Origin: UBA1724 sp051884615
GTDB taxonomy: Bacteria; Verrucomicrobiota; Lentisphaeria; Oligosphaerales; Oligosphaeraceae
Assembly: GCA_051884615.1 (NCBI GenBank)
Contig: JBJEVT010000012.1
Location: 1-64,000 of the forward strand
Direction: 5' to 3'
DNA length: 64,000 nucleotides
Shown here: piece by piece, positions 42,747 through 50,517 of the stretch
Numbering within the stretch: position 1 is the first letter of the stretch
Layout: each line of letters starts with the position of its first letter
Notes under the pieces: generated by a model
Seen by the model: only the letters and a program-made list of their open reading frames with translations
Told to the model about the DNA's origin: nothing
The model's database searches: none
Made by a program: the position numbers and the translations under genes

Positions 42747-43214
42747 ATGGAACAAAACCACCTGCTGTTGATTGGGCGCATCCACGAGATGTCCCACCGT
42801 TGGCTGACCCGGGAGTTGTCCTCCGCGGGCTTGGGGGGTCTGGTGCCCTCCCACGGGGACATCCTGGCTTGTTTGTTTCTCCATGGGGAGGCGTCCATGA
42901 ACCAGCTGGCGGCATTTGCCCATCGGACGCGTCCCACCACCACGATTTTGGTGGAGAAGCTGATCCGTCTGGGGTATGTGAAGCGTCGTCGGTCCCGGGA
43001 GGACGGGCGAAGTGTTCTGGTTGCCCTGACGGAGCAGGGGGAGTCGATCCGTCCTGTGTTCGACGACATCTCGGGCCGTCTTTTGTCGCATCTTCTTTCG
43101 GGGCTGTCCTTCCGGGAGCGGGAGGGGCTTCGGGTTTGTCTGGAGAAGGTGTTTCGCGGCCTGGAGGAAGAAGAGAGGAGAGAATCCCATGAAGGAGATC
43201 CAGACCATTGCTGA
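42747..43214 (+). CDS. MarR-family transcriptional regulator
   Basis: A 155-aa winged-helix repressor. SHGDILACLFLHGEASMNQLAAF, TTTILVEKLIRLGYVKRRRSREDGRSVLVALTEQG is the MarR DNA-binding core with the wing DGRS. The start at 42747 is preferred: an ATG at 42726 lies inside the operator palindrome and upstream of the -10. Its 3' end overlaps the cupin gene by 26 nt, so the two are coupled. The palindrome in its promoter argues for self-repression. The ligand is unknown; an aromatic or small oxidant would be usual. Confidence 0.92.
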   Translation: MEQNHLLLIGRIHEMSHRWLTRELSSAGLGGLVPSHGDILACLFLHGEASMNQLAAFAHRTRPTTTILVEKLIRLGYVKRRRSREDGRSVLVALTEQGESIRPVFDDISGRLLSHLLSGLSFREREGLRVCLEKVFRGLEEEERRESHEGDPDHC

Positions 43215-43638
43215 CTTGCCCAACGCCACCGCCATCGACCTGGGGCCCTTGTCCGGCATCCAGGAGTATGTTCTGAATTTGGCCCCCGAGGGCCAAATTC
43301 CCGGAAAAGTCTTCGGGGGCGCCGCCGTGAGGGCGGGCGGGGCGGACTTCTCCTTCCAGAGCTTCGGACCGGGGCAGGAGGCGGGCTTCTACCATGTCCA
43401 CCAGAACCACGAGGAGGTGTACTTCTTCCTGGCGGGCAAAGGGGAATACCAGGTGGACGGCACGGCGATCCCGGTGCGGGAGGGCAGCGTCGTCCGGGTC
43501 TCCCCGGCGGGAAAGCGCACCGTGCGGAACACCGGGGACACGCCCCTGCTGATGCTCTGCGTCCAATATCCCGCCGCCGCCCCGGGCTCCGTCACCCCGG
43601 CAGACGGCACGATTCTCAAGGAGCCGGTGGTCTGGTAG
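43189..43638 (+). CDS. Cupin-domain protein
   Basis: 149 aa with a single cupin barrel. GQEAGFYHVHQNHEEVYFFLAG is cupin motif 1 with metal ligands His, His and Glu, and VSPAGKRTVRNTGDTPLLMLCV is motif 2. It overlaps the marR gene by 26 nt and has a good ribosome site (GAGAGGAGAG). The pairing suggests a small metal-dependent enzyme or sensor acting on the MarR ligand, perhaps quercetinase- or isomerase-like. Substrate not determinable. Confidence 0.85.
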   Translation: MKEIQTIADLPNATAIDLGPLSGIQEYVLNLAPEGQIPGKVFGGAAVRAGGADFSFQSFGPGQEAGFYHVHQNHEEVYFFLAGKGEYQVDGTAIPVREGSVVRVSPAGKRTVRNTGDTPLLMLCVQYPAAAPGSVTPADGTILKEPVVW

Positions 43639-43794
43639 AGGCTCTCCGGCGAGGAAAAGCCCCCCGGCAGCGGACGGAAATTCCCCGCTTCCGGGGGCAT
43701 TTCATGAAGGGCGGGGGGGGATGGGCCGCCGTTTCCCGGATAGATTAGGGGGTGTCCCGCCCTGGAATTTTCGGAGCGGGGGTTGCATATCATT

Positions 43795-43821
43795 ATAACA
43801 TACTCTTGTTAAGTATGTTAT
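43795..43821 (+). promoter_or_regulatory. 9-bp inverted repeat upstream of the beta-propeller gene
   Basis: ATAACATAC (43795-43803) and GTATGTTAT (43813-43821) are exact reverse complements with a 9-bp spacer, in an AT-rich island in front of the gene at 43849. The right arm with its flank, AGTATGTTATGAA, recurs exactly at 48631-48643 in front of the rubredoxin gene. A shared regulator, perhaps Fur/PerR-like, is possible. Confidence 0.55.
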
Positions 43822-43848
43822 GAATTTTCTTGGAGCAAAGTGGCACTC

Positions 43849-45024
43849 ATGGAAGCCTGGAAGCGTGTTCCCCTGCCGGCGCAGCGGTTGACGGAAGGCC
43901 CGAAGCATCATTTCTTCGGATACTTTGACAAATTCCCCTGGGATCGGAGCGGGCGGTATCTTTTGAGCCACGAGGTGGATTTCACGGCCCGTCAACCGGT
44001 GCCCGGGGAGAAGGCGACGCTGGGGGTCGTTGATTTGGCCGAGGGGAACCGGTTTACGCCCTTCGCCCAGACGGACGCCTGGTGCTGGCAGCAGGGATGC
44101 ATGCTGCAGTGGCTCAACGACGCCCGGGAGGAGGTGATCTACAACGACCGGGAGGGGGACCATTTCGTCTCCCGCATCCAGAATGTGCGGACGGGGGAGC
44201 GGCGCACCCTGCCCCGGCCCATCTACTGCCTGAGCCCGGACGGACAGTGGGCGTTGAGCCTGAATTTCTCCCGGCTGGACCGGGAACGCCCCGGCTACGG
44301 CTATCCCGGCGCCTTCGACCCCTGGGAAACCGTGAAAATCCCCCGGGACGACGGCATCTTCCTGATGAACCTGAAGGACGGCTCCTCCCGCCTGGTGGTC
44401 TCCGTGGCGCAGATGACGGAGGCGTATTTCCGCTCCGACATGGAGGACACCCCGGGATGGTTCAACCATCTCCTCTTCAGCCCCGACAGCCGCCGCTTCG
44501 CCTTCTTCCACCGCTGGAGAACCTGGAAGCCCGACGGCACCCCCAGCCATGTGACCCATATGTTCACCGCCAACCGGGACGGTTCGGAGGTGTGGCCCCT
44601 GAATCTGGAGGTGATGAGCAGCCACTACACCTGGCTGGATTCCACCCATGTCATCAACTTCTCCAACCGCTACCGCTCCGGATGGCAGTATTATCTCTAC
44701 ACCGACCGCACCCACCAGACGGAATGTCTGGCAAAGGATCGCTTCCCCGGAGACGGACACTGCTCCTTCTCCCCCAACGGCCAGTGGATGCTCACCGACT
44801 CCTATCCCCTGGAGGACAACTGCCGCCACCTCTTCCTCTACCACCCCGCCACCGACCAGGCATACGAAATCGGCTCCTTCTACGCCGACCCCGCCTACCC
44901 GACCCCCACCCGGTGCGACCTCCATCCCAACTGGTCCCGGGACGGACGGCAGGTGTGCATCGACTCCATCCACGAGGGGAGCCGGCAGGTCTATCTCCTG
45001 GATGTCTCCCCCATCGTGGGATAA
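43849..45024 (+). CDS. Cytoplasmic beta-propeller protein (TolB/oligogalacturonate lyase-like)
   Basis: 391 aa, no signal peptide. Repeated blade-like stretches include FPWDRSGRYLLSHEVDF, CLSPDGQWALSLNF, FSPDSRRFAFFHRW, FSPNGQWMLTDSY and HPNWSRDGRQVCIDS, giving about seven WD/TolB-like blades. The fold resembles oligogalacturonate lyases and other carbohydrate-active propellers, and the HHFFGYFDKFPWD opening is typical of that group. An enzymatic role on a sugar is possible but unproven. ATG at 43849 is used; a GTG 9 nt earlier sits closer to the GGAG and cannot be excluded. An inverted repeat lies just upstream. Confidence 0.75.
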   Translation: MEAWKRVPLPAQRLTEGPKHHFFGYFDKFPWDRSGRYLLSHEVDFTARQPVPGEKATLGVVDLAEGNRFTPFAQTDAWCWQQGCMLQWLNDAREEVIYNDREGDHFVSRIQNVRTGERRTLPRPIYCLSPDGQWALSLNFSRLDRERPGYGYPGAFDPWETVKIPRDDGIFLMNLKDGSSRLVVSVAQMTEAYFRSDMEDTPGWFNHLLFSPDSRRFAFFHRWRTWKPDGTPSHVTHMFTANRDGSEVWPLNLEVMSSHYTWLDSTHVINFSNRYRSGWQYYLYTDRTHQTECLAKDRFPGDGHCSFSPNGQWMLTDSYPLEDNCRHLFLYHPATDQAYEIGSFYADPAYPTPTRCDLHPNWSRDGRQVCIDSIHEGSRQVYLLDVSPIVG

Positions 45025-45045
45025 GGTGCGACGGGCGGGGCGACG

Positions 45046-46965
45046 TCAGGACTTGCCGGCTTCGCCGGCCTTGGCGGACAACTCCTCCCAGCGGGCGTAG
45101 AGACGCTCCACCTCCGCCTTGGCTTCCTCCATCTTCCGGGTGAGCTCCTGGGTCCGCGCCCCGTGTTTCACATGGAACTCGGGATCGGCGAAGACGGCCT
45201 CCGCCTGGGCCACCCGCTCCTCCGCTTCCAGAATCGCCGCCTCCATCCCCTCCAATTCCCGCTGCTCCTTCCAGGTGAGGCGCACCTTGGCGGGGCGCGC
45301 GGGGGCGGCGGCGCCGGGAGCCTGGGCGGCGGGGGCGGGGGTGCTGGCGGCGGCCGCCTGGGCGAGGCGCTGGCTCCGCTTTTCCTGATAGTATTGATAG
45401 TCGCCGTGCTGGAAGACCACCTGGCCGTCCCCTTCGAAGGCGAGGATGTCGGTGCAGACCCGGTTGAGGAAATAGCGGTCATGGGAGATGACCGCCACGC
45501 ATCCGGCGAAGGACATGAGGGATTCCTCCAGCACCCGGAGGGTGGAGAGATCCAGGTCGTTGGTGGGCTCGTCCAGCAGAAGGAAGTTCCCTCCCTGCTT
45601 CAGCACCTTGGCGAGAAGGAGGCGGTTGCGCTCCCCCCCGGAAAGCTCCCCCACCCGGGTGGTGATCTCCTCGTCCTGGAAGAGGAAGCGCCGGAGATAG
45701 GTCCACACCGCCACCTTCCGGTTGCCGAACATGACAAAGTCGTTCCCCTCGCCGATGTCCTCCACCACGGTCTTGGCGTCGTCGAGGCTGGCGCGGTGCT
45801 GGTCCACATAGTTGAACTCCACCTTGGGGCCGATGCGGAGGACGCCGGAGGCGGGGGAGAGCTCCCCCAGGAGGAGTTTCAGCAGGCTGGTCTTGCCCAG
45901 GCCGTTGCGTCCCAGGATGCCCAGGCGCATGCCCCGGGTGAAGTCCAGGGAGAGATTTTGGAAGAGGAGACGGCCTCCCCGGGCGAGGGAGACCTCCTTC
46001 AGGGAGACGATGAGGTCGCCGAAGGGGGCGGGGGGCGGCATGAGCATTTCCGCTTCCCGTTCCTCCGGGGGCGGTCCCGCCTCCACGGCCTCCTGGAAGC
46101 GCTGGATGCGGCTCCAGGATTTGGTGCCCCGGGCCTTGGGGCCCCGGCGTATCCAGTCGATCTCCCGGCGGATGAAGGCCAGGCGCCGTTCCTCGTTCTG
46201 GCGCACCTCCTCCTCCCGCAGGGCCTTTTTGCGGAGGTATTCCGTGTAGTTTCCGGGATAGCTGTAGAGGGTGCCCGCCTGGAGTTCCAGGATGCGGGTG
46301 CAGACCTGGTCCAGGAAATAGCGGTCGTGGGTGACGAAGAGGCAGGTGCCCTTGCGGCGGGAGAGGTAGTTTTCCAGCCACTGGATGGTTTCCGTGTCCA
46401 GGTGGTTGGTGGGTTCGTCCAGCAGCAGGAGGTCGGGGCAGTCCACCAGGGCGCGGCAGAGGGCGACCCGGCGCTTCTCTCCTCCGGAAAGCTCCCCGGC
46501 GGGGCGGGAGAGATCCGGCACGGAGAGGGAGGTGGCCAGTTCCTGGAGACGGGTCTCCAGCGTCCAGCCCTGGCGGGCGGCGATCTCCCGCTCCAGATTC
46601 TCCAGCTCCCGGTGGGGGAGGCCGGGATCGTGGCGTTCGTAGCGGGCCAGGCAGTCCAGGGTGCCCTGGGCGCCCGCCAGGATGTTCTCCCGGACGCTCC
46701 GGCCCTCCTCCAGGGAGATGGCCTGGGGCAGATAGGCGCAGCGCAACAGCTTCCGGCGGGAGATCTCCCCGGAATAGAAATGGTCCTCCCCCGCCAGGAT
46801 GCGAAGGAGCGAGGACTTTCCGGCGCCGTTGCGGCCCACCAGGCCCACGCGCTCCCCCTCCCGCAACAGCAGCTCCTGGTTGTCCAGGAGGATGCGCGCC
46901 CCGATGTTGGCGCTTAACGCCGTGGCGGCGAGCACCACGGGATGGAGTTCCGGCGCGTCTGCCAT
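45046..46965 (-). CDS. uup: ABC-F ATPase Uup
   Basis: 639 aa. Two ATPase domains have GRNGAGKSS and GRNGLGKTS as Walker A, LSGGEKRR and LSGGERNR as signature motifs, and LLLDEPTNHLD and LLLDEPTNDLD. The linker has RREIDWIRRGPKARGTKSWSR, the Uup type, unlike the EttA linker of the gene at 25359. An Ala/Pro-rich hinge (about 545-565) leads to a C-terminal coiled coil that binds DNA or ribosomes in other Uup proteins. Role: ribosome or branched-DNA remodelling. It is 6 nt downstream of the methyltransferase gene. Confidence 0.94.
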   Translation of the reverse strand: MADAPELHPVVLAATALSANIGARILLDNQELLLREGERVGLVGRNGAGKSSLLRILAGEDHFYSGEISRRKLLRCAYLPQAISLEEGRSVRENILAGAQGTLDCLARYERHDPGLPHRELENLEREIAARQGWTLETRLQELATSLSVPDLSRPAGELSGGEKRRVALCRALVDCPDLLLLDEPTNHLDTETIQWLENYLSRRKGTCLFVTHDRYFLDQVCTRILELQAGTLYSYPGNYTEYLRKKALREEEVRQNEERRLAFIRREIDWIRRGPKARGTKSWSRIQRFQEAVEAGPPPEEREAEMLMPPPAPFGDLIVSLKEVSLARGGRLLFQNLSLDFTRGMRLGILGRNGLGKTSLLKLLLGELSPASGVLRIGPKVEFNYVDQHRASLDDAKTVVEDIGEGNDFVMFGNRKVAVWTYLRRFLFQDEEITTRVGELSGGERNRLLLAKVLKQGGNFLLLDEPTNDLDLSTLRVLEESLMSFAGCVAVISHDRYFLNRVCTDILAFEGDGQVVFQHGDYQYYQEKRSQRLAQAAAASTPAPAAQAPGAAAPARPAKVRLTWKEQRELEGMEAAILEAEERVAQAEAVFADPEFHVKHGARTQELTRKMEEAKAEVERLYARWEELSAKAGEAGKS

Positions 46966-46971
46966 GGTCGC

Positions 46972-48108
46972 CTAGGCCTCGTAGATGGTCAGCTGGCAGT
47001 CGATGTTCCCGTTCTTCAGGGGGTGCCGCTCCACGGGACGCAGGGGGATGCAGGAGAGGCACCGGGGGGAGCCCGCCAGCACCGCCACCCGGCAGTTCTT
47101 CATGCGGGCGATGGCGTTGCCGAACTCCTGGTAGAGCCGGTTGTCTCCGTCCAGCCGGATGCCGTAGGGGGGATTGGTCACCACCAGGCGGCGTTGTCCG
47201 TCGCCCTGGAGTTCCCGGAGGCGAATGGGACGGAAGGAGATTTTGCCGGCCAGACCGGCTCCCCGGGCGTTGGCCTCCGCAAGCTCCAGCACGGAGGCGT
47301 CCAGGTCGCAGCCGGTGATTTTGGGCAGCTGCCCCGTGGCGCGGCGGCGGGCCTCGCCCCGCAACTCCCGCATCCTGTCCGCCTGGACGGCGCGGAAGCA
47401 GGACCAGCGTTCGAAGCCGAAGCGTTGGCGAAAGATGCCGGGGGCGATGTTGGCGGCCCACATGGCGCCCTCGATGAGGAGGGTGCCGGAGCCGCACATG
47501 GGGTCCAGGAGGGGGGCTTTGCCGTCCCAGTCCGTCATGCGGAGAATGGCGGCGGCCAGGGTTTCCTTCAGGGGGGCTTCGCCGCCGGCGACCCGGTATC
47601 CCCGTTTGAAGAGGGGGGCGCCGGAGAGGTCCAGGTAGACGGTGGCGCGCTCCCGGCCCCAGTAGACGAAGGCCCGCAGGTCGGGATCGGTGCGGGAGAC
47701 GGTGGAGCGCTCTCCGTGGAAGAGCCGGCGCTGCCGGTCCACGATGGCGTCCTTCAGGCGCACGGCGACGAAATCGGGATTCTCCCCGCAGGAGGGATGG
47801 GCGAAGGCGCCGCAGGCGATGCTCTGGGCGGGAGCGAGATATTGCTCCCAGGGGAGGGCTTCCGCTCCCTGGTAGAGTTCATCCAGGGTGCGGGCGGGAT
47901 AGCGCCCCAGCACCAGCATGATGCGCTGGGCGATGCGGCTGTGGAGGCAGGCGCGCCAGCCGTCCTCCATGGCGCCGAAGAAGGGGATGCCGCCGGAATT
48001 GAGGCGGGCGGAGCGGAAGCCCAGGTCCCGCAGCTCGTCCCGCAGCACGGCTTCCGTGCCCGGGGCGGCGGTGGCGTAGAATTCGAGGGGGGCGTCTGGC
48101 GCGGTCAT
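46972..48108 (-). CDS. THUMP-domain class I 23S rRNA methyltransferase (RlmL/YpsC-type)
   Basis: 378 aa. The N-terminal FYATAAPGTEAVLRDEL is the ferredoxin-like lead of the family, followed by a THUMP RNA-binding domain (about 60-160). The methyltransferase has LLDPMCGSGTLLIEGA as SAM motif I and VVTNPPYGIRL as the NPPY catalytic motif, which methylates an exocyclic amino group (m2G). Length fits RlmL without the RlmK half. It is followed 6 nt later by uup and preceded 33 nt earlier by a small unknown gene, a probable RNA-related operon. Confidence 0.92.
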   Translation of the reverse strand: MTAPDAPLEFYATAAPGTEAVLRDELRDLGFRSARLNSGGIPFFGAMEDGWRACLHSRIAQRIMLVLGRYPARTLDELYQGAEALPWEQYLAPAQSIACGAFAHPSCGENPDFVAVRLKDAIVDRQRRLFHGERSTVSRTDPDLRAFVYWGRERATVYLDLSGAPLFKRGYRVAGGEAPLKETLAAAILRMTDWDGKAPLLDPMCGSGTLLIEGAMWAANIAPGIFRQRFGFERWSCFRAVQADRMRELRGEARRRATGQLPKITGCDLDASVLELAEANARGAGLAGKISFRPIRLRELQGDGQRRLVVTNPPYGIRLDGDNRLYQEFGNAIARMKNCRVAVLAGSPRCLSCIPLRPVERHPLKNGNIDCQLTIYEA

Positions 48109-48141
48109 GGGAAACGAGAGCAAAGGGGGTGGAAGGGAAGG

Positions 48142-48390
48142 TCAGGAGCGGGGGGGACGAAGACGCTGCACCAGGGCAAGCTCCCGCTGGAAAAGGTGCC
48201 CCCGCTGGATGAGCTGGCGAATCTTCTCCTCCAGTTCATCCCAGTTCGCCTCCGTGGGCTCCCCCGCGGACCACTTCTCCGCCTCCGGGGTCCGGAAACG
48301 CCACTGCAGGGTGTCCGCAAAAAACTCCACCCGCACTTGGCGCTTGCCGCCGGGCGCCTCGCGATCCAGCCAACCGATGGGACGTCGCAT
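48142..48390 (-). CDS. Small conserved-looking hypothetical protein
   Basis: 82 aa, acidic and basic mixed, no membrane segment. The ATG has AGGAG 11 nt upstream. It reads like a compact alpha/beta domain with an N-terminal strand set (RRPIGWLDREAP, RQVRVEFFADTLQWRF) and a C-terminal amphipathic helix (NWDELEEKIRQLIQRGHLFQRELALVQ). No family recognised. It probably opens the operon with the rRNA methyltransferase and uup. Confidence 0.7.
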   Translation of the reverse strand: MRRPIGWLDREAPGGKRQVRVEFFADTLQWRFRTPEAEKWSAGEPTEANWDELEEKIRQLIQRGHLFQRELALVQRLRPPRS

Positions 48391-48450
48391 CCGCTCTTCT
48401 CCTGTGCGCCGGGAATCCCGGCTCGTAAAAATCCTCCGGAAATCCCCGGA

Positions 48451-48615
48451 CTACTCCTTCACGGGCTCGAACTGGTCCTTGCCCACCCCGCAGTCCGGGC
48501 AGCCCCAGGTGTCGGGAAGGTCCTCGAAGGCGGTGCCGGGGGCGATGTTCTGGGCGGGGTCCCCCTTGGCGGGATCGTAGACGTAGCCACAGAGTTTGCA
48601 GATGTATTTTTTCAT
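48451..48615 (-). CDS. Rubredoxin
   Basis: 54 aa, a full-length rubredoxin. The two CxxCG loops are intact: YICKLCGYVYDP and WGCPDCGVGK, giving the four Cys that bind one iron. GTAFEDLPDTW is also diagnostic. It carries electrons at low potential, commonly to oxygen or peroxide reductases in anaerobes. The start ATG at 48615 follows AAGGAAC. A -10-like TATAGT is at 48695-48690 and a 13-bp motif shared with the beta-propeller gene's dyad is at 48631-48643. No partner oxidoreductase is adjacent. Confidence 0.96.
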   Translation of the reverse strand: MKKYICKLCGYVYDPAKGDPAQNIAPGTAFEDLPDTWGCPDCGVGKDQFEPVKE

Positions 48616-48729
48616 ATCTTGTTCCTTATGAGTATGTTATGAAAGAAGGACGCCGAAGGGGCGCGCGGGGCGGGGCGGAAATCCGGTACACTATAGCCCC
48701 TGGAAGGGGGGCGATTTCCCCGGGGGCGG

Positions 48730-49650
48730 CTAGCCCAGAAGGAGCTCCCGGGCGCCGTCCTTGTGGTATTCCACGGTCCGCACAGGGAGGAAGTGCCCGG
48801 GGGTCTGGCGGAAGAAGAGGCGGTCGGCTTCGTCCAGGTAGAAGCGGTCCGCGCCGAAGTCCCGCACGGCGGGATAGAAGACCACCCAGTCCCCCTCTTC
48901 CTTCAGCTCCTCCTGGCGGGCCTGGGCGAAGGTCTCCAGCTCGTCCTTGAAGCCGCCCGCGGGACGGCGGGCGGGGCGCGCCTCCCGGATGCGCCGGAAC
49001 TCCTCCCTCTGCCCGGGGGCGAGTTCCATGGACAGGGCGGGGGAGATGCCCAGGAGGGGGCCGCCGTCCATGTCCTCCCCGCCGCCGGTGACGGGGGTGG
49101 CCAGGATGACGCTGGAGCGCAGCCAGTCCAGCCCCTCCAGGATGGCCAGCTCCACGGGAATCTGGTGGAGCCCCACCAGGAGGCGCCGCCCGTCCTTGAG
49201 ATAGGTCAGGTCTCCGGGATGGACATTGAGGCAGGGAAGGGTGGCTGTCAGGTTGGTGAGGGGCACGAAGCCGGCGAAGATGCCGAAGGAGAGGGCGAAG
49301 GGGGCGAGCTTGGCGCGGAGGGCGGCGGTCCATTCCTCCCGGATGCGGCGCCCCGCCTCGGTGGCAAGGGAGATCCGGGTTTCGCCCCGGTCGTGGTAGA
49401 AGCGGCGGATGTCCTCCTCCACCACGGGGAGCTGGAAGAGCTGGCCCAGTTCCCGGGCGCGGCTGGTTTCCGGCGCGTCGGTGACCAGGCAGGCGACGCG
49501 GAAGGTGGCCTTGCCCGCCTGCTGGTCCTCCTGGAGGCGACGCAGAATCTCCCTGGCGTTGCTGCCGCTTCCGGAGAGGAAGATGGCGCAGGAGGGGAGG
49601 GTGCCGGCGGGGGCGGGAGGAAGCAGCGGGCGCAGAGAGGAGGAGGGCAT
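48730..49650 (-). CDS. Formyltransferase-family protein (PurN-like)
   Basis: 306 aa with start at MPSSSLRPL; the longer upstream frame is Pro-rich leader. IFLSGSGSNAREIL is the phosphate-binding loop of glycinamide ribonucleotide formyltransferase. SFGIFAGFVPL and LNVHPGDL replace the usual PxxxxNIHP-type active-site block with an N and H, and GGGEDMDGGPLL holds the catalytic Asp region. Residues about 210-306 are an extension not seen in PurN. It is probably a 10-formyl-THF-dependent enzyme; whether it is the housekeeping PurN or a paralogue is open. Confidence 0.75.
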   Translation of the reverse strand: MPSSSLRPLLPPAPAGTLPSCAIFLSGSGSNAREILRRLQEDQQAGKATFRVACLVTDAPETSRARELGQLFQLPVVEEDIRRFYHDRGETRISLATEAGRRIREEWTAALRAKLAPFALSFGIFAGFVPLTNLTATLPCLNVHPGDLTYLKDGRRLLVGLHQIPVELAILEGLDWLRSSVILATPVTGGGEDMDGGPLLGISPALSMELAPGQREEFRRIREARPARRPAGGFKDELETFAQARQEELKEEGDWVVFYPAVRDFGADRFYLDEADRLFFRQTPGHFLPVRTVEYHKDGARELLLG

Positions 49651-49828
49651 GGGCGGGGGCCTTGGAGGCGGGGGAGAGACCGGGGAGGAGGAAAAGACGG
49701 GGAAAGACAGGGCGTCTTCCCAGAAAAAAATGCGGGATTGGCGAGCAACTTCACCGTTTGCGGTCATAGTATATAACATTCTGCCTTTCCTCTTGTTCCC
49801 CCCTACGAAAAAACTCGGTACTACCCTG

Positions 49829-50350
49829 ATGAAGAAGACCGCTTCCACTCTGTTTGCCGTCCTCCTGCTGTGCTCCTTGATGCTGGGAGGAACCTCCTGC
49901 ACCCTCTTCCGGAAGAGCTCCCGGGCGCGGGTCAAGACGCTGGTGGTCACCGGCAACTTCCTGCAGCCCAGACTCCTGGCCGAACTGGCACAGGAACGCA
50001 CCAAGCAACCCGTCTTCCTCTTCCAGCCCGAGGCCGGCGGCGGCGCCCTCCGCTTCCACTTCCTCCACGCCAACAAGATGAGCGAGGAAATCAGCGTCTC
50101 CAAGCTGATGGACGTGGTCACCTATCTCAACCCCCGCACCATCATCATCCTGGGCGACGAGAACTGCGTGCCCGCCGCCAGCGTGGAGGAGATGCGAAAG
50201 GGATACAGCGTCATGATCCTCAACAGCACGGACTGGGAGAAGAACGCCCAGGCGCTGGGCAGCTATCTGGAACTGCCCAAACTCCAGCGGGAGTTCCGGG
50301 ACATGAAGCAGCGCTACGACGAAAACGTGCTCAAGTCCGACCAGAACTAG
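49829..50350 (+). CDS. Putative lipoprotein of unknown function
   Basis: 173 aa. MKKTASTLFAVLLLCSLMLGGTSC is a signal peptide with a lipobox ending at Cys24. The mature part is a small alpha/beta domain (TLVVTGNFLQPRLLAELAQ, RTIIILGDENCVPAASVEEM, YSVMILNSTDWEKNAQALG), like a Rossmann-type or receiver-like fold anchored at the membrane. No family recognised. It is divergent from the formyltransferase gene, with TATAAC and TATACT -10-like boxes overlapping on both strands near 49764-49775. It precedes the ABC-2 permease by 167 nt, so the two might be related. Confidence 0.7.
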   Translation: MKKTASTLFAVLLLCSLMLGGTSCTLFRKSSRARVKTLVVTGNFLQPRLLAELAQERTKQPVFLFQPEAGGGALRFHFLHANKMSEEISVSKLMDVVTYLNPRTIIILGDENCVPAASVEEMRKGYSVMILNSTDWEKNAQALGSYLELPKLQREFRDMKQRYDENVLKSDQN

Positions 50351-50517
50351 ACGACAGAGCGGAACCCCGCGGATGACCGCCGGGCGGGAAATCCCCCCGG
50401 CTCCTTCTCCCGCGCCGCCACCCCTCCCCCTGATTTCCAGGGGGAGCAGGACGCCCGCGGCCGGGAGCGGGGAAACGCCCCCTCGGCTCCCTTGATCCGA
50501 CCCACGACGAAGAGACC

